Source: Castor canadensis
Lineage: Eukaryota; Chordata; Mammalia; Rodentia; Castoridae
Assembly (NCBI RefSeq): GCF_047511655.1
Contig: NC_133392.1
Coordinates: forward strand, 95,411,042 to 95,475,041
Direction of reading: 5' to 3'
DNA: 64,000 bases
The notes under the pieces are model-generated. The model saw only the letters and a list, made by a program, of their open reading frames with translations, was not told the DNA's origin and did no database searches. Made by a program: the position numbers and the translations under genes. Below are positions 11,915-22,413 of this stretch, piece by piece; the stretch's first letter is position 1; every line of letters begins with the position of its first letter.

Positions 11915-13148
11915 GGGAGAGATCCAAGATGGCAGCTAGGGTGCAGAAGCAGACAGCGTGAGCTCCATGACTCCAAAGCCTTGCTGAGACACTGGAGCCA
12001 CACTTGGCAGAAATAAAGCTTCATGGAGAATCAAAACTTCGACACCCTGAACGCCTAGCCCATGGAAAGCTTCTTCATGCCATGCTACACTGAGAAAACA
12101 GGAGGGTTCCCGCGTTGGCAGACACTGGCTCCAAACTTGCTTGGAACATCTGGCAGACCAAACAGGTGAGCACCAAGCATCACTTGGTATTCTCCTAGCC
12201 ACCCCTGGAATAAACTAGCATAGCCTCCTGGGCAGAATGACCCCCACACACAACCCACAAAAGAAAAAACAAAAAACTGAACACTAAACAAAGAATTGAA
12301 AATTAACACACAGTAGAGGGGCAGAGTTGCTGAAAGTGCACCAGAGAAAGGAGCAAGGTGCATGGAGATCACTCCATGCAAACTTTCAGTAAACAAAGAT
12401 GGTGATAATCTGCTGCCTGAAACAGGGCAGGTAACGATCCACAAAACTCATCTCCTGATCCAGTGAGCAATATCCAAAGTCAAATAGCACTGCAAAACTG
12501 AAAAATAATCAGCAAACCATCATAAATGCTGAAAGCAGGGGGCTGGCTGACAGATCACTGACCTTGCCCCAGAGAAAGGGGGCGAGGCAAAGACACAAGC
12601 CCCCAGTAAGCCAGCACAGTGAAAACCCAACTCCAAAGCAGGACGGCTGGTGGACTACAGAGCTGATTCTGGAACCTGAGGACAAACTTAAACTGCCACA
12701 CCCCACTGAGGGAGGAGCTGACCATCAGCTGCCTCTGAAAGACAGAAGAAAACAAAAAACAACACTACCTAACCTACTGGTGAGACTACAACAGAGCTTC
12801 TGCTTAAATACCAACACCAGGACTGGATGCTGGAGGAATAACACCAGAACTTAAACTAAGACTGAAATTCTTTTGTTCCTGAACTTGGAATTTGTTTATT
12901 GTTTGTTTGTTTTGCTTCTTGTTTGTTTGTTCATCTCTCTACATTGATTTTTTTGTTTTTTTTTTTTTTTGATTTGAGAATTAACTAATACTAAATTACA
13001 CCCAGACCAGGGACAGAAATAGTACACACACACTTAGCTACAAACCCAATAAAGCCACAAAACAAAATTAAATCAGGGAAAGAAAACAGGTGACTGAAAC
13101 ACCAAACTAGTTTATCAAGAACATAGTTGAACAGTACAAAGTGGAGTT
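11915..13148 (+). promoter_or_regulatory. LINE-1 5' UTR / internal promoter region
   Basis: The element's first bases contain CAAGATGGC (11,925-11,933), matching the YY1-binding core that sits at the same place in the promoter of human L1. The region is richer in G and C than the flanks, lacks tandem monomers of the mouse type, and ends in a T/GTTT-rich stretch (12,895-12,971). Minus-strand ORFs over 11,936-12,755 are shadows without known domains. Promoter activity today is unknown. The assignment rests on position and the 5'-end motif. Confidence 0.7.
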
Positions 13149-14043
13149 ATGGGAAGACAAAAAAGGGATGGAAACCATTCACCCCCCAAAGATAATTTAA
13201 TATAGGATTCAGAGGGAAATGAAGAAAATGGATACCCAGTTCTGGACTCCAACAAAAAAAAGATAAATGAAGCCAAGGAACCAAATGATGCCACCAAGAA
13301 TACACTAAAAGAAGAAATCCTGCAAGTAATCACTGAGAATTTCATGGAGATGTTACTAGACATGGTTAACCAAAGCATACAAGAGGCACTCAAGAAATTT
13401 CAAGACACCAAAAATAAAGAATATGAGAAGACACAGAAACAAATAAATGAACTCATAAGAGCCCTAAATAAACACCAAAGTGAAACAAAAACACTATAAA
13501 TAGAGAGATAAATGAAATAATGAAAATAGACAATATTAAAGAGGAAGTGACCCATGATATGGAAAACCTCAGAAAACAGAATGAAACAGAAATACAAAAC
13601 ACAATGCAAGGCCATTCCAGCAGACTAGAATAAGCAAAAGACATAATCTAAGATAAAATGGAAATTAAAGGAAAAACTGAAGAGCTATTAGTCAAACAAC
13701 TCAAGAACTGCAAAAAGAATATGAAAGAATTCACCGACTCCATCAAAGACCAAACCTGAGAATCAAGGACATTGAAGAAGAAGAGGAGCTACAAACAAAA
13801 GGGATTTGTAATATATTCAACAAAATAATAGCAGATAATTTCCCAAACCTAGAGAAAGCTGTAAAAGGAAGCCTCCAGGACACCAAACTGACTTGACCAA
13901 AACAGTACTATCTCACAACATATTGTCATTAAAACAACAAACACAGAGAACAGAGAAAGAATATTAAAGGCTGTAAGAGAGAAAAAAAAATAACATACAA
14001 AGGAAAACCCATCCTAATCACAGCAGATTTCTCAATAGAAACC
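13149..14043 (+). pseudogene. LINE-1 ORF1 relic (RNA-binding chaperone), broken
   Basis: ORF1p is the nucleic-acid chaperone that coats L1 RNA in the cytoplasm. The ATG at 13,149 opens a frame whose early residues run MGRQKRDGNH. This frame stops at TAG 13,203-13,205 (codon 19) and TAA 13,497-13,499 (codon 117). Between the stops it encodes an acidic, Gln/Lys/Glu-rich helical segment (for example EEILQVITENFMEMLLD) consistent with the coiled coil. Later frames show pieces of the RNA-recognition and C-terminal region (RPNLRI near 13,748; NFPNLE near 13,840; KPI near 14,008). The reading frame shifts several times. It ends abruptly near 14,043, where the remainder of the C-terminal domain is missing and ORF2 sequence begins. 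Confidence 0.85.
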
Positions 14044-16850
14044 TTAACTCCCCCATCAAAGACACTGCTTGCAAACTGGATTAAAAAGGAAGATTCAACA
14101 ATGTTTACAGGAGACCCATCTCATTGACAGAAACAAGCACTGGCTTAGGGTGAAAGGCTGGAAGAAGATTTACCAAGCCAATGGCCCCCTGAAAACAGGC
14201 AAGAGTAGCAATACTTATCTCTGACACAGTAGACTTCAAACTTACATTGATCAAATGAGGCAAAGAAGGACATTCCATACTAATAAAAGGTGAAATACAC
14301 CAAAAGGAAATAACAATTATCAACCTATATTCTTGCAACATCAATGCCCCCAATTTCATCAGACACACTCTGAAGGACCTAAAAGCATATAGACTCCAAC
14401 ACAGTGGTAGTGTGAGACTTTAACACCCCATTATCATCAATAGATAAGTCATCCAAGCAAAAAATCAATGAAGAAATTCTAGAACTATATCAAACCATAG
14501 ATCAATTGGACCTAGCTGATGTCTACAGAATATTTCATCCAACTTCTTCACAATTACATTCTGCTCAGCAGCCCATGGAATCTTCTCCAAAATTGATCAT
14601 ATCCCAGGGCAGAAAACAAGCCTCAGCAAATATAAGAAAACAGAAATAATCCCATGCATTCTATCTGGTCATGATGCATTAAAACTAGAAGTCAACAACA
14701 AAAACAACAGTAGAAAACATGCAAAAAATTGGAAGCTGAACCACACATTGCTCAATGATGAATGGGTCATTGACGAACTAAAAGAGGAAATTAAAAGGTT
14801 CCTTGAAGTTAATGAAAATGAAAACACAACCTACCTAGAACCTATGGGGCACAGATAAGGCAGTCTGAAGATGAAAGTTTATAGCCATAAGTGCATATAT
14901 TAAAAAGACTGAAAGATCCCAAATCAATGACCTAATGATACATCTCAAACTCCTAGAAAAACAAGAACAAGCAAAGCCCAAACAAGTAAAAGGAGAGAAG
15001 TAATAAAAATAAAGGCCAAAATTAATGAAGTAGAAACAAACAAACAAAAACCATACAAAGAATCAATGAACAAAAAGCTAGTTCTTTGAAAAAAATAAAC
15101 AAGATTGACAGAACCTTGACAAACCTGACTAAAATGGGGAGAGAAAAAAAACCCAAATCAGTAAAATCAGAAATGCAAAAAGGGAGATAATAACAAACAC
15201 CATGGAAAATCAGGGAATCATCAGAGACTACTTTGAGAACCTATATTTTAATAAATTTGAAAAAAATTGAAGAAATGGACAAATTTCTAGACACTTATGA
15301 CCACTTAAAATTGAACCAAGAGGATATTGATCACCTGAATAGATCTATAACACAAAATAAAATTGAAGCAGCAATAGTCTCCCAAAAAAGAAAAGTCCAG
15401 GACCTGATGGATTCTCAGCTGAATTCTATCAGACCTTTAAAGAAGAACTAATATCAACTCTCCTTAAACTGCTTCATGAAATAGAAAGGGAAGGAACACT
15501 GCCTAACTCATTTTATGAAGCCAGAATTATATTATCTCAAAATCAGATAAAGACACAGCCCAAAAGGAGAGCTATACCCAATCTCCTCAATGAACATCGA
15601 TGCAAAAATCCTCAATAAAAAAATGGCAAACCAAATCCAGCAACATATCAGAAAGATCATTCACCATGAACAAGATGCCTTCATCCCAGGGATGCAGGGG
15701 TGGTGTGACATATGCAAATCTATAAATGTAATAACATACATTAATAGAAGCAAAGACAAAAATCACATGATCATCTCAATACATCCAGAAAAAGCCTTTG
15801 ATAAGATGCAACATCACTTCATGATAAAAGCTCTAAGAAAACTAGGACTAGAAGGAATGTACCTCAACATTGTAAAGGCTATATATGACAAACCTACAGC
15901 CAACATCATACTTCATGGTGAAAAACTGAAACCATTTCCCCTAAAATCAGGAATGAGACAAGAGTGCCCACTATCCCCATCCTATTCAACATAGTCCTGG
16001 AATTCCTAGCCAGAGCAATTAGGCAAGAAGAAGAAATAAAAGGAATATAAATAAATAAAGAAACTGTCAAAATATCCCCATCTGAAGATAACAAAAGAAA
16101 TGGTCTCTAAACTGAAAAGACCACCCACAGAGTGGGAGAAAACATTTGCCAGCTAACCATCAGACAAAAAAACTGATAACCAGAATACACAGGGTGCTCA
16201 AAAAACTAAACTCTCCCAAAATCAATGAACCAATAAAGAAAGGGCAACTGAACTAGACAGAACTTTTTCAAAAGAAGAAATTCAAATGCCCAAAAAACAC
16301 ATGAATATATGCTCACCATCTCTGGCCATAAAGGAAATGCAAATCAAAACCACACTAAGATTCCACCTCACCCCTGTTAGAATAGCTGTCATCAAAAACG
16401 CCACCACCAACAGGTGTTGGCAAGGATGTAGGGAAAAAGGAACCCTGGTACACTGCTGGTGGGAATGCAAGCTAGTGCAACCACTCTGGAAACAATGTGG
16501 AGGCTTCTTTAAAAACTAAACATAGATCTGCCATATGATCCAGCAATCCCATAGGGGTATACCCAAATTAATGCTACTCAGGTTACTCCACAGGCACCTG
16601 CACACCCATGTTTATTGCAGTACTATTCACAATAGCCAAGTTATGGAAATAGCCAAGATGCCCCATCACAGATGAATCGATTAATAAAATGTGGTGTTTA
16701 TACACAGGGGAATTTTACTCAGCCATGAAGAATGAAATCTTGTCATCAGCAAGTAAATGGATGGAATTGGAGAACATCATCCTTAGCAAGGTTAGCCAAG
16801 CTCAGAAGATGAAAAATTGTATGTTCTCCTTCATATGTGGACTTTATATC
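14044..16850 (+). pseudogene. LINE-1 ORF2 relic (endonuclease-reverse transcriptase), broken
   Basis: ORF2p nicks target DNA and copies L1 RNA. The relic begins inside the endonuclease: its first residues, including the catalytic Asn near the N-terminus, are missing. Endonuclease landmarks remain: CLQETHL near 14,103, KGWKKIYQANG near 14,155, and the GDFNTP motif at 14,413, where the Gly codon is now TGA. The reverse-transcriptase core is best kept in an open stretch 15,590-15,994 ([43 protein letters not shown]). The motif A Asp is a His codon (15,782-15,784), and the motif C FADD region reads as Ser-Glu-Asp-Asn (16,084-16,092). Sequence then jumps to the Cys-rich C-terminus (16,286-16,519: [14 protein letters not shown]) and a damaged end at about 16,850. 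Confidence 0.88.
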
Positions 16851-17328
16851 TAGGGCAAAGGCAGTAATGTTGTAGGACTTGGGTCACATGCTAAGGGGTG
16901 AGCACATACGGGAGGAATGGGGATAAATAGCAAACCCAACACTTGAAAGTGTTTGATGTCCCCACTGCAAAAGAGCTTACATAGTAACCTTAAAATGACA
17001 GAGGTCAATATGGGAAGGTGACCTGGAAGTAGTGAAGAGGTCAGGTAGAGATGAATCAATTCAGGTTGTAATACACAAGTGCATGGAAGCAACGCTAGGA
17101 ATCTCTCTGTATAGCTATCCTTATCTCAACTAGCAAAAATGCTTTGTCTTTCTTATTATTGTTTATGTCTTCTCTTCAACAAAATTGTAGAAAAGGGCAG
17201 AACAGGTTCTGCCTGTAAGCAAGGAGGTTGGGGGAAAAGGGAGAAAACAAGGGGCAGTGGGGGAGAGAGAGGGGACGGGGGCAGGGGGAGAAATGACTCA
17301 ATGTATGAACATATGAATATATGAATAA
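16851..17328 (+). other. LINE-1 3' UTR with G-quadruplex-prone tract
   Basis: The L1 3' UTR follows the ORF2 remnant. It includes the AGCTATCC box (17,112-17,119), the 'GGGCAGAACAGGTTCTGCC' box near 17,197, and a G-rich tract at 17,228-17,290. The G runs at 17,251-17,288 (4, 5, 4, 5 and 5 Gs, loops of 7 or fewer) meet the usual pattern for an intramolecular G-quadruplex on the plus strand. A G-rich polypurine tract is a conserved trait of mammalian L1 3' UTRs. AATAAAG at 17,323-17,329 is the likely polyadenylation signal. Confidence 0.8.
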
Positions 17329-17344
17329 AGAAAAAAATGTACAA

Positions 17345-18679
17345 AGAAAAGAAAACAGCCCCTGTCAAGTGTTATGGAAATATGAGGTTTCCTGCAGGAA
17401 ATCTATGGAAGTCAAGGTCTGGAAGGGAATAGTAGTTGAATCAAAGAAAATGCCACTGACTTCCTTTCCTGGAAACTCAGGGCAAGGGACAAATCAGAGC
17501 TTCTAAGTAAATCTGAGAATTTGAGCTATTGAAGGGAGACCACAAAGAGGAAATTTGTGGAGAAATGTAGTATTCTAAATACTATTATAGAGACACTGTT
17601 ATAGGGAACCTAATTCACTCATGCAGCAGTTCCTCAGTAGTTCCCAGCCATAGCCAAATGGACATAATTAAATCCAGCACAAATGTACGGGCAGTGGAGC
17701 GCTCAGTTCATGTTCACTGTGACGTTTAAGTTTATTGGTAAAAGTAGACAGAGTCACATGGTACTCTGAATTAAAGAGATTAGTAATGTGGTCTCCCCTT
17801 GGTAGAGGTAATTGAGTGAAAATTTGATGAAAATGGGCTCAACGTTCCTCTGTCTGCCATATTTCCTTTGAAATATGATTTTGTCAGTTGTATAAAGAGG
17901 CATAATTTATGTGGTATGATTTCCAAGGTCAAAAGTAGCCTTGCAGCTTCTGACTTGTTCTTTCGAAACGTTTGCTCTTCAGATGTTTCATTTTTGGGAC
18001 CCAAGTCATCACAGGGAATTGCTCTGATTGACAATGCCAAATAAGTCAAGGTTTCAAATTATCCCCGTTCATGTGCTTGAAGAAGCCATCTTGGTCATGG
18101 ATTATCTAGCCTATTATTTTGGCTTCCAACAATTTAAGTCATCCCCAATCACTTAAATCACTCCCCTTCCCCTACCATTTAAATCTTCTAAATAATGGAA
18201 CTAAGACATCCTTGAGCAATAAAAGATTATTCCCACTGTCCTCCCATCTGAATTCCTGATCAGCAGCATTTGTGAGCACCACACAAAAGCAAAACCAAAA
18301 ATTGTCATTGTTTGGTGGTACCAAGTTTTGAGGTATTTTGTTTTCATAGTCATACTATTTGAAATAATCAGTTATGAGAGGATTTCACTAGCCTAGTTTA
18401 AAATATATTTCATATTCTACCTGGTTGACATTAATAGAGATGAAGCAAAAGAGTGGTGACTAACAGGTATTGACAAGTTAAAATTATAAACAATTTATTG
18501 ATGGTTTCATGGATGATGGGTAATAAAGCAAATAAATGTATCAGGATTACTAATAGTACAGCTAACTGAATAGATCATGATGTTTTTTCATGAGGTATTA
18601 TTTAACATATCCAGTTCTTCTTCCTTTTCTGAGTATGCAGAAGATTGTAATCCAAATTCTGACTAGGGTGGTGGCACCA
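17345..18679. other. Non-coding stretch, nothing firmly recognised
   Basis: Ordinary sequence without domain-bearing ORFs. A weak trace of a tRNA-derived SINE half (TTTGGTGGTACCAAG, near 18,310) is too short to call. Confidence 0.5.
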
Positions 18680-18935
18680 TCTGCCTAGTTCTGGCCAATG
18701 AGATGCTATTAGTAACTATGAGTAAAGTGATGGGGAATGTCTGCAGGTTTTTCCCATTCTCTCCTTTGGTGCTGAGAGCAGAAGCAGCCTGACTTATTGA
18801 GTCATGACATGAATAATAACTGCCCAGGAGTGGCACTCAACATGCAGAGAACTTTGTATAAATAAGAAATTAACTTTTATTCATCAAGTCACTGAGTTTT
18901 GGGGGTGTTTGTCACCATAAATTAGTCTTGTTTGT
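18680..18935 (+). mobile_element. Ancient LTR-like mammalian repeat
   Basis: 'CTGGCCAATGAGATGCTATT', the 'TCTCCTTTGGTGCTGAGAGC' region, then 'AATAAGAAATTAACTTTTAT' and 'CACTGAGTTTTGGGGGTG' before 'ACCATAAATTAG' give the 5'-to-3' order of an old LTR-type repeat (MaLR class suspected). Same family as 9,110-9,480. Confidence 0.55.
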
Positions 18936-19760
18936 CCTGACTTATCATTTGGGAAATGCTGAAGGCGGTCTTTTTTCCATAGTAAGTTAGTTAGAACCAT
19001 GTTTTTCCTGTTCATTTTTAATCACATGGAAATTGCCTCTGTTGTGAGGCCACCTACATATTTTTTGGCAACTATATCTTTCAGTTCTTTACTTCACCTA
19101 TTTCTTTAACAATATTGAAAAATTACAGAGTGAAAATACACCAGGTTCTATCTACTTAGATGATACTGGATGTGAGGCAAATATAAATAATGGTATAGAT
19201 AGATAGAAATATACAGGTATTAGCCTAGAAAATCATAAAACTTAGAAATGATTATGCATGAGTATAATAATATTTCAAGGAAAAAGTAAATTATATAAAT
19301 GTTCAAATACAATGACATGTTTTTTTAAGGAAGCCTAGAGGCTTTGAGAATATGAGTATCTACCAAAACAAACAAAATAATAAATCAAGCCTGGAACAAT
19401 TGGGAAATATGTGGACACAAGGAGACTCATGTAGCGTTATGGTGTGAACATGGCACACACAGGCTCACATGGGATATATGTGTAACAGAAAGTTATGCGC
19501 ATGGTCAGAGCTCAAACAATAGAGAGTGTAGTAGAAAGTAAGGTCAGAAATTTTAGTCGGGTATCAGATTGTACAGCACATAAAGTTCAAAAACATAGAT
19601 TGAAATTTTATTTTGTTAAGTTGCATTTGAGCAGGGAAATTATTTTAGAAAGATTGTATTTGATGAAGGAGACAGAATAAACTATTATATTCAAGCAGTA
19701 TTCAAAGCAAAAGGCCTTTAGGACCTAAAGAAAATAGTATGAATTAAGAAAAAATACACA
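18936..19760. other. Non-coding stretch, nothing recognised
   Basis: AT-rich. A 61-residue ORF at 19,495-19,680 has no recognisable features. Confidence 0.5.
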
Positions 19761-19772
19761 GGCAAGTATTTT

Positions 19773-19947
19773 GTTTTGGAGTGCTTAGGATCAAATCTAG
19801 GTCCATGCATGCTGAGCAAGCATTCTATCATTGAGCTGTATCTTCCAGTATTTTTTTTTAAAGATAGGTTCTTTCCATGTAGTCCCAACTGGCTTTAAAC
19901 TCAGAATCCTTTTGCCTCAGCCTCCCAAGTGTTGGGATTGTGCCATG
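19773..19947 (-). mobile_element. Composite tRNA/7SL SINE (B1-dID-like), older copy
   Basis: Left part: reversed tRNA-derived half (GGATCAAATCTAGG, GCTGAGCAAGCATTCTATC). Right part: reversed B1 half (CCCAACTGGCTTTAAACTC, GCCTCAGCCTCCCAAGTG, TTGGGATTG). Flanking GGCAAGTATTTT (19,761-19,772) and GGCAAATATTTT (19,948-19,959) differ at one base and are the likely target-site duplication. Confidence 0.8.
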
Positions 19948-19990
19948 GGCAAATATTTTTAACTGGTGCTGAATTATATCACATAATTGG

Positions 19991-20304
19991 CATTAGTCAG
20001 ATTTTTGTTGCTGTGAGAAAATACCTGAGAGAGACACCAAGAGTGAGAACACCTATTTTAGTTCACAGTTTTAGGGGTTTAGGTCTACGGCCTCTTGGGG
20101 CCTGTGGTAGAAGGTACAGTGGAGCAGACCTGCTCACATCACGATGTTCAGGATGCAGAGAAACAGGGAAAGGAAGAATAAGGAACAAGACAAATCTTTC
20201 CAATACATGTTTCTAGTGGCCTACTTCCTCCAACAAGGCTGCACCTCCTACTTTTTACTGTCTTCCAGTGATGCCATCAGACTGTGAGTCCATCAAAAGA
20301 CACC
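19991..20304 (-). mobile_element. ERVL-MaLR LTR, first part (split by an L1)
   Basis: Reversed LTR: starts ATTAGTCAG...GCTGTGAGAAAATACCTGAG, continues with 'TTTAGTTCACAGTTTTAGG', 'GTGGCCTACTTCCTCCAAC', 'GCTGCACCTCCTACTTTTT' and 'GATGCCATCAGACTGTGAGT'. The LTR stops at CCATCAAAAG (20,290-20,299) where L1 sequence intervenes, and resumes at about 20,743. No internal region or second LTR is seen, so it is probably a solo LTR. A 95-residue ORF over 19,929-20,216 has no retroviral protein similarity that I can see. Confidence 0.75.
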
Positions 20305-20742
20305 TAAAAAACTAGCTAGCATTTGTTGCCCTTAATGCAGAGAAACTAAAGCAGATACCTTAAAGCAACTGAGGCCAATAGGAAAAGGGGACCAGGAACT
20401 AGAGAAAAGGTTAGATCAAAAAGAATTAACCTAGAAGGTAACACCCACACACAGGAAATCAATGTGAGTCAATGCCCTGTATAGCTATCCTTATCTCAAC
20501 CAGCAAAACCCCTTGTTCCTTCCTATTATTGCCTATACTCTCTCTACAACAAAATTAGAAATAAGGGCAAAATAGTTTCTGCTGGGTATTGAGGGGGGGG
20601 AGAGGGAGGGGGTGGAGTGGGTGGTAAGGGAGGGGGTGGGGGCAGGGGGGAGAAATGAACCAAGCCTTGTATGCACATATGAATAATAAAAGAAAAACGG
20701 AAAAAAAAAAAAACAGAGAAGACAAGAAAAAAAAAAAAAGAT
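20305..20742 (+). mobile_element. 5'-truncated LINE-1 3' UTR nested in an LTR
   Basis: Aligns by eye with the 3' UTR of the large L1 at 16,945-17,330: GCATTTGTTGCCC / ACCTTAAAGCAACTGAGGCC / 'TATAGCTATCCTTATCTC' / the G-rich tract at 20,592-20,650 / CACATATGAATAATAAAAG. It ends in two A-rich tails (about 20,700-20,741). Its insertion cleanly splits the reversed MaLR LTR between CCATCAA and GATTAATC. AAAAGA at both edges is a possible short target duplication. The G-rich tract here is a second G-quadruplex-prone segment. Confidence 0.85.
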
Positions 20743-20860
20743 TAATCTATTGATTATATCAGAGCTCTCAGAATTCCATCACTTCCCCAAAGACCATCCA
20801 CTGGCAATCAAGGTTTGAACACATGAGCCTTTGGAAAGCATTTCTTATTCAAACCACAAC
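20743..20860 (-). mobile_element. ERVL-MaLR LTR, second part
   Basis: Continues the LTR interrupted at 20,304: 'GATTAATCTATTGATTATAT', 'CAGAGCTCTCAGAATTCCATC', 'ACACATGAGCCTTTGGAAAG', ending 'TTCAAACCACAAC'. The order matches the reversed 5' part of this LTR family. Confidence 0.75.
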
Positions 20861-21049
20861 CTTATTCTTAACCTCTTAACACTTATAAATCCTTTCTATG
20901 CATCATCAACAGTATTTTCAATGTCTTCTCTGTACCCCCTAATCTATCTCACCTTCTTTCACTCTCTCTTCCATTGGTTTATCATCTAGATTTTAGCCTA
21001 CCTTTCTATATTAAATGGGATTCTATACAGAAATACAATGAATACACAA

Positions 21050-21545
21050 GATAGGTAAATAAATAGGACAAAAAAAAATTTATTAGGGGGATTGGCTCTT
21101 GCAATTATGGAGGCTGAGAAGTTCCACGATAGACTATCTTCAAGCTCAATAACCAAGGTGGTTAATAGTATGGCTCAATTCAAGTCCAAAAGACTCAGAA
21201 ATCAGGAAAACAGTGGTGGTGTGATTCTCAGTGTAAGGTCAAAGGAGACCACTGGTAAAGTTCCAGAGTACACAGGTTGTCCTTTGAAGTCCAAGGACAA
21301 GAGAAGGACATGCCTACTCCAGAAGGAAGACGAAAGGAAGTTCACCCTTTCTGTGACTTTTTGTTCCATCTCAGGCAATGGGATGGTGTCAATCCACACT
21401 ATTTGAGGTAAGAGTTTCCACACTTAGTATACAGACACACAATGTATCCTCACAGATACTAGATATAGCTTTTCCAGAAGTCTAGATAGCCCTTAATCCA
21501 CTCAAGATGATAACAAAACTCATAACATAATTTACAACACAAATT
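21050..21545 (-). mobile_element. Old interspersed repeat, LTR-like, unnamed
   Basis: 'TTTATTAGGGGGATTGGCTC', 'GCAATTATGGAGGCTGAGAAG', 'AAGTCCAAAAGACTCAGAA', then 'GACTTTTTGTTCCATCTCAGG' and a 'TCCTCACAGATACTAGATAT' region give the order of a widespread mammalian repeat in reversed orientation. Small ORFs on both strands are by-products. A second member of the family is at 50,210-50,520. Confidence 0.5.
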
Positions 21546-21682
21546 TTTTGTAAATTTACTTAAACCTCACAATTACCCTAGAAAGTAAATTTTACACAGC
21601 ATGCATGGAAGAAGAAAAAGTAACTTAAAACTTGAACTTGAGTGAATGGGACAACTGTGAGTTATAAACATAAAAAAAGAGT

Positions 21683-22009
21683 GTGTTAGTCATCTTTTAA
21701 TTACTATAACAAATGCCTGACATAATAAACTTACAAAGAGATAATATTTCAGTTCACAGTTTTAGATGTATCAGTTTAAGATTGGTTGGTCTCTTTGCTA
21801 TGGGCCTGCGGTGGCACATTATGTTGGGTGATTGTGGTGGAAAAAAACCACCAACTTCATGTCCAGAAAGCAAAAGATAAAGGAAGGAGGGTGGGGCTGA
21901 GATTCAACTATTCCTTCAAGGACACTCACTCATTGACTGAAAGACCTCCCACCAGCCCTTCTTAAAGGTATCTATTACCTCTCAACAGTACCAAGATTGG
22001 GACGAGGAC
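21683..22009 (-). mobile_element. ERVL-MaLR LTR, first part (split by a 350-bp insert)
   Basis: Reversed LTR: GTTAGTCATC...ACTATAACAAATGCCTGACATAA, 'TTTCAGTTCACAGTTTTAG', 'GGGCCTGCGGTGGCACATTA', 'TTCCTTCAAGGACACTCAC', 'AAAGACCTCCCACCAGCCC', 'AGATTGGGACGAGGACTTTAA'. The family text breaks at 22,010-22,020 and picks up again at 22,367 (ATGGGCTTTTGGGGAGCATT...GATCCAAACTAC, to 22,413). Confidence 0.65.
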
Positions 22010-22378
22010 TTTAAAAATGCAGTATACAATTTGATGTGAAATGATTATTTAGCCCTCAAGTGTTAGAGGGAAATCAGAGGGGAAGAAGTCCTAAGGGTTG
22101 AGATGGTCTAAGAAGCTTCCTGAAAAAGGCCTGATTGAGCTGGCTCTTAACAGTATGGGGACATGTCCAGGTAAGAGCCAAGGGCAGAGGTAGAAATGAC
22201 CTAGTACATAAATCCGCAAATTACAGCCTGTGAGCCACATCTGCACCACCACAAACTAAGAATAGATTTTACATTTTTAAAATGGTTGAAAAAAATAAAT
22301 AGTATTTCATGGCAAGTGTAAATTATATAAAATTCACATTTGAGTGCCCATAGATAGTTTTGGGGTTTTAAAAAAATG
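22010..22378. repeat. Insert of older repeat material inside a younger LTR
   Basis: The LTR is interrupted by about 350 bases made of two older repeat relics: an L2/MIR-like reversed piece near 22,075-22,190 ('GAAGCTTCCTGAAAAAGGCC') and a DNA-transposon-like piece near 22,205-22,360 ('GCAAATTACAGCCTGTGAGC', 'ATTTTTAAAATGGTTGAAAA', 'ATTATATAAAATTCACATTTG'). The edges are TTTAAAAATG (22,010-22,019) and TTTAAAAAAATG (22,367-22,378), possible target duplications. The second relic resembles hAT-type elements, but I do not name it. Confidence 0.45.
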
Positions 22379-22413
22379 GGCTTTTGGGGAGCATTCTAGA
22401 TCCAAACTACAAC
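22379..22413 (-). mobile_element. ERVL-MaLR LTR, second part
   Basis: 'GGGCTTTTGGGGAGCATTC' to 'GATCCAAACTACAAC' is the reversed 5' end of the LTR that stops at 22,009. Confidence 0.6.

Larger units (their letters stand above)
11915..17328 (+). mobile_element. LINE-1 copy with 5' end, internally deleted
   Basis: It starts with GGGAGAGATCCAAGATGGC, the typical L1 5' end with an early YY1-type site. It continues through a 5' UTR (to about 13,148), an ORF1 relic, an ORF2 relic and a 3' UTR with a G-rich polypurine tract, and closes on an A-rich tail at about 17,325-17,360. The text before the start (AGAAAAATGCTC, 11,901-11,912) resembles AGAAAAAAATGTAC at 17,329-17,342. This could be a diverged target duplication, but both are A-rich. 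Two internal deletions (near 14,043 and 16,092) shorten the element. It cannot encode a working machinery. Both ends are present, so it began as a near full-length insertion, which is less common than truncated L1. Confidence 0.9.

Noticed and set aside
12085..12444. 119-residue minus-strand open frame
   Set aside because: It lies antisense in the L1 5' UTR, a GC-richer zone where chance open frames are expected. No domain was seen.
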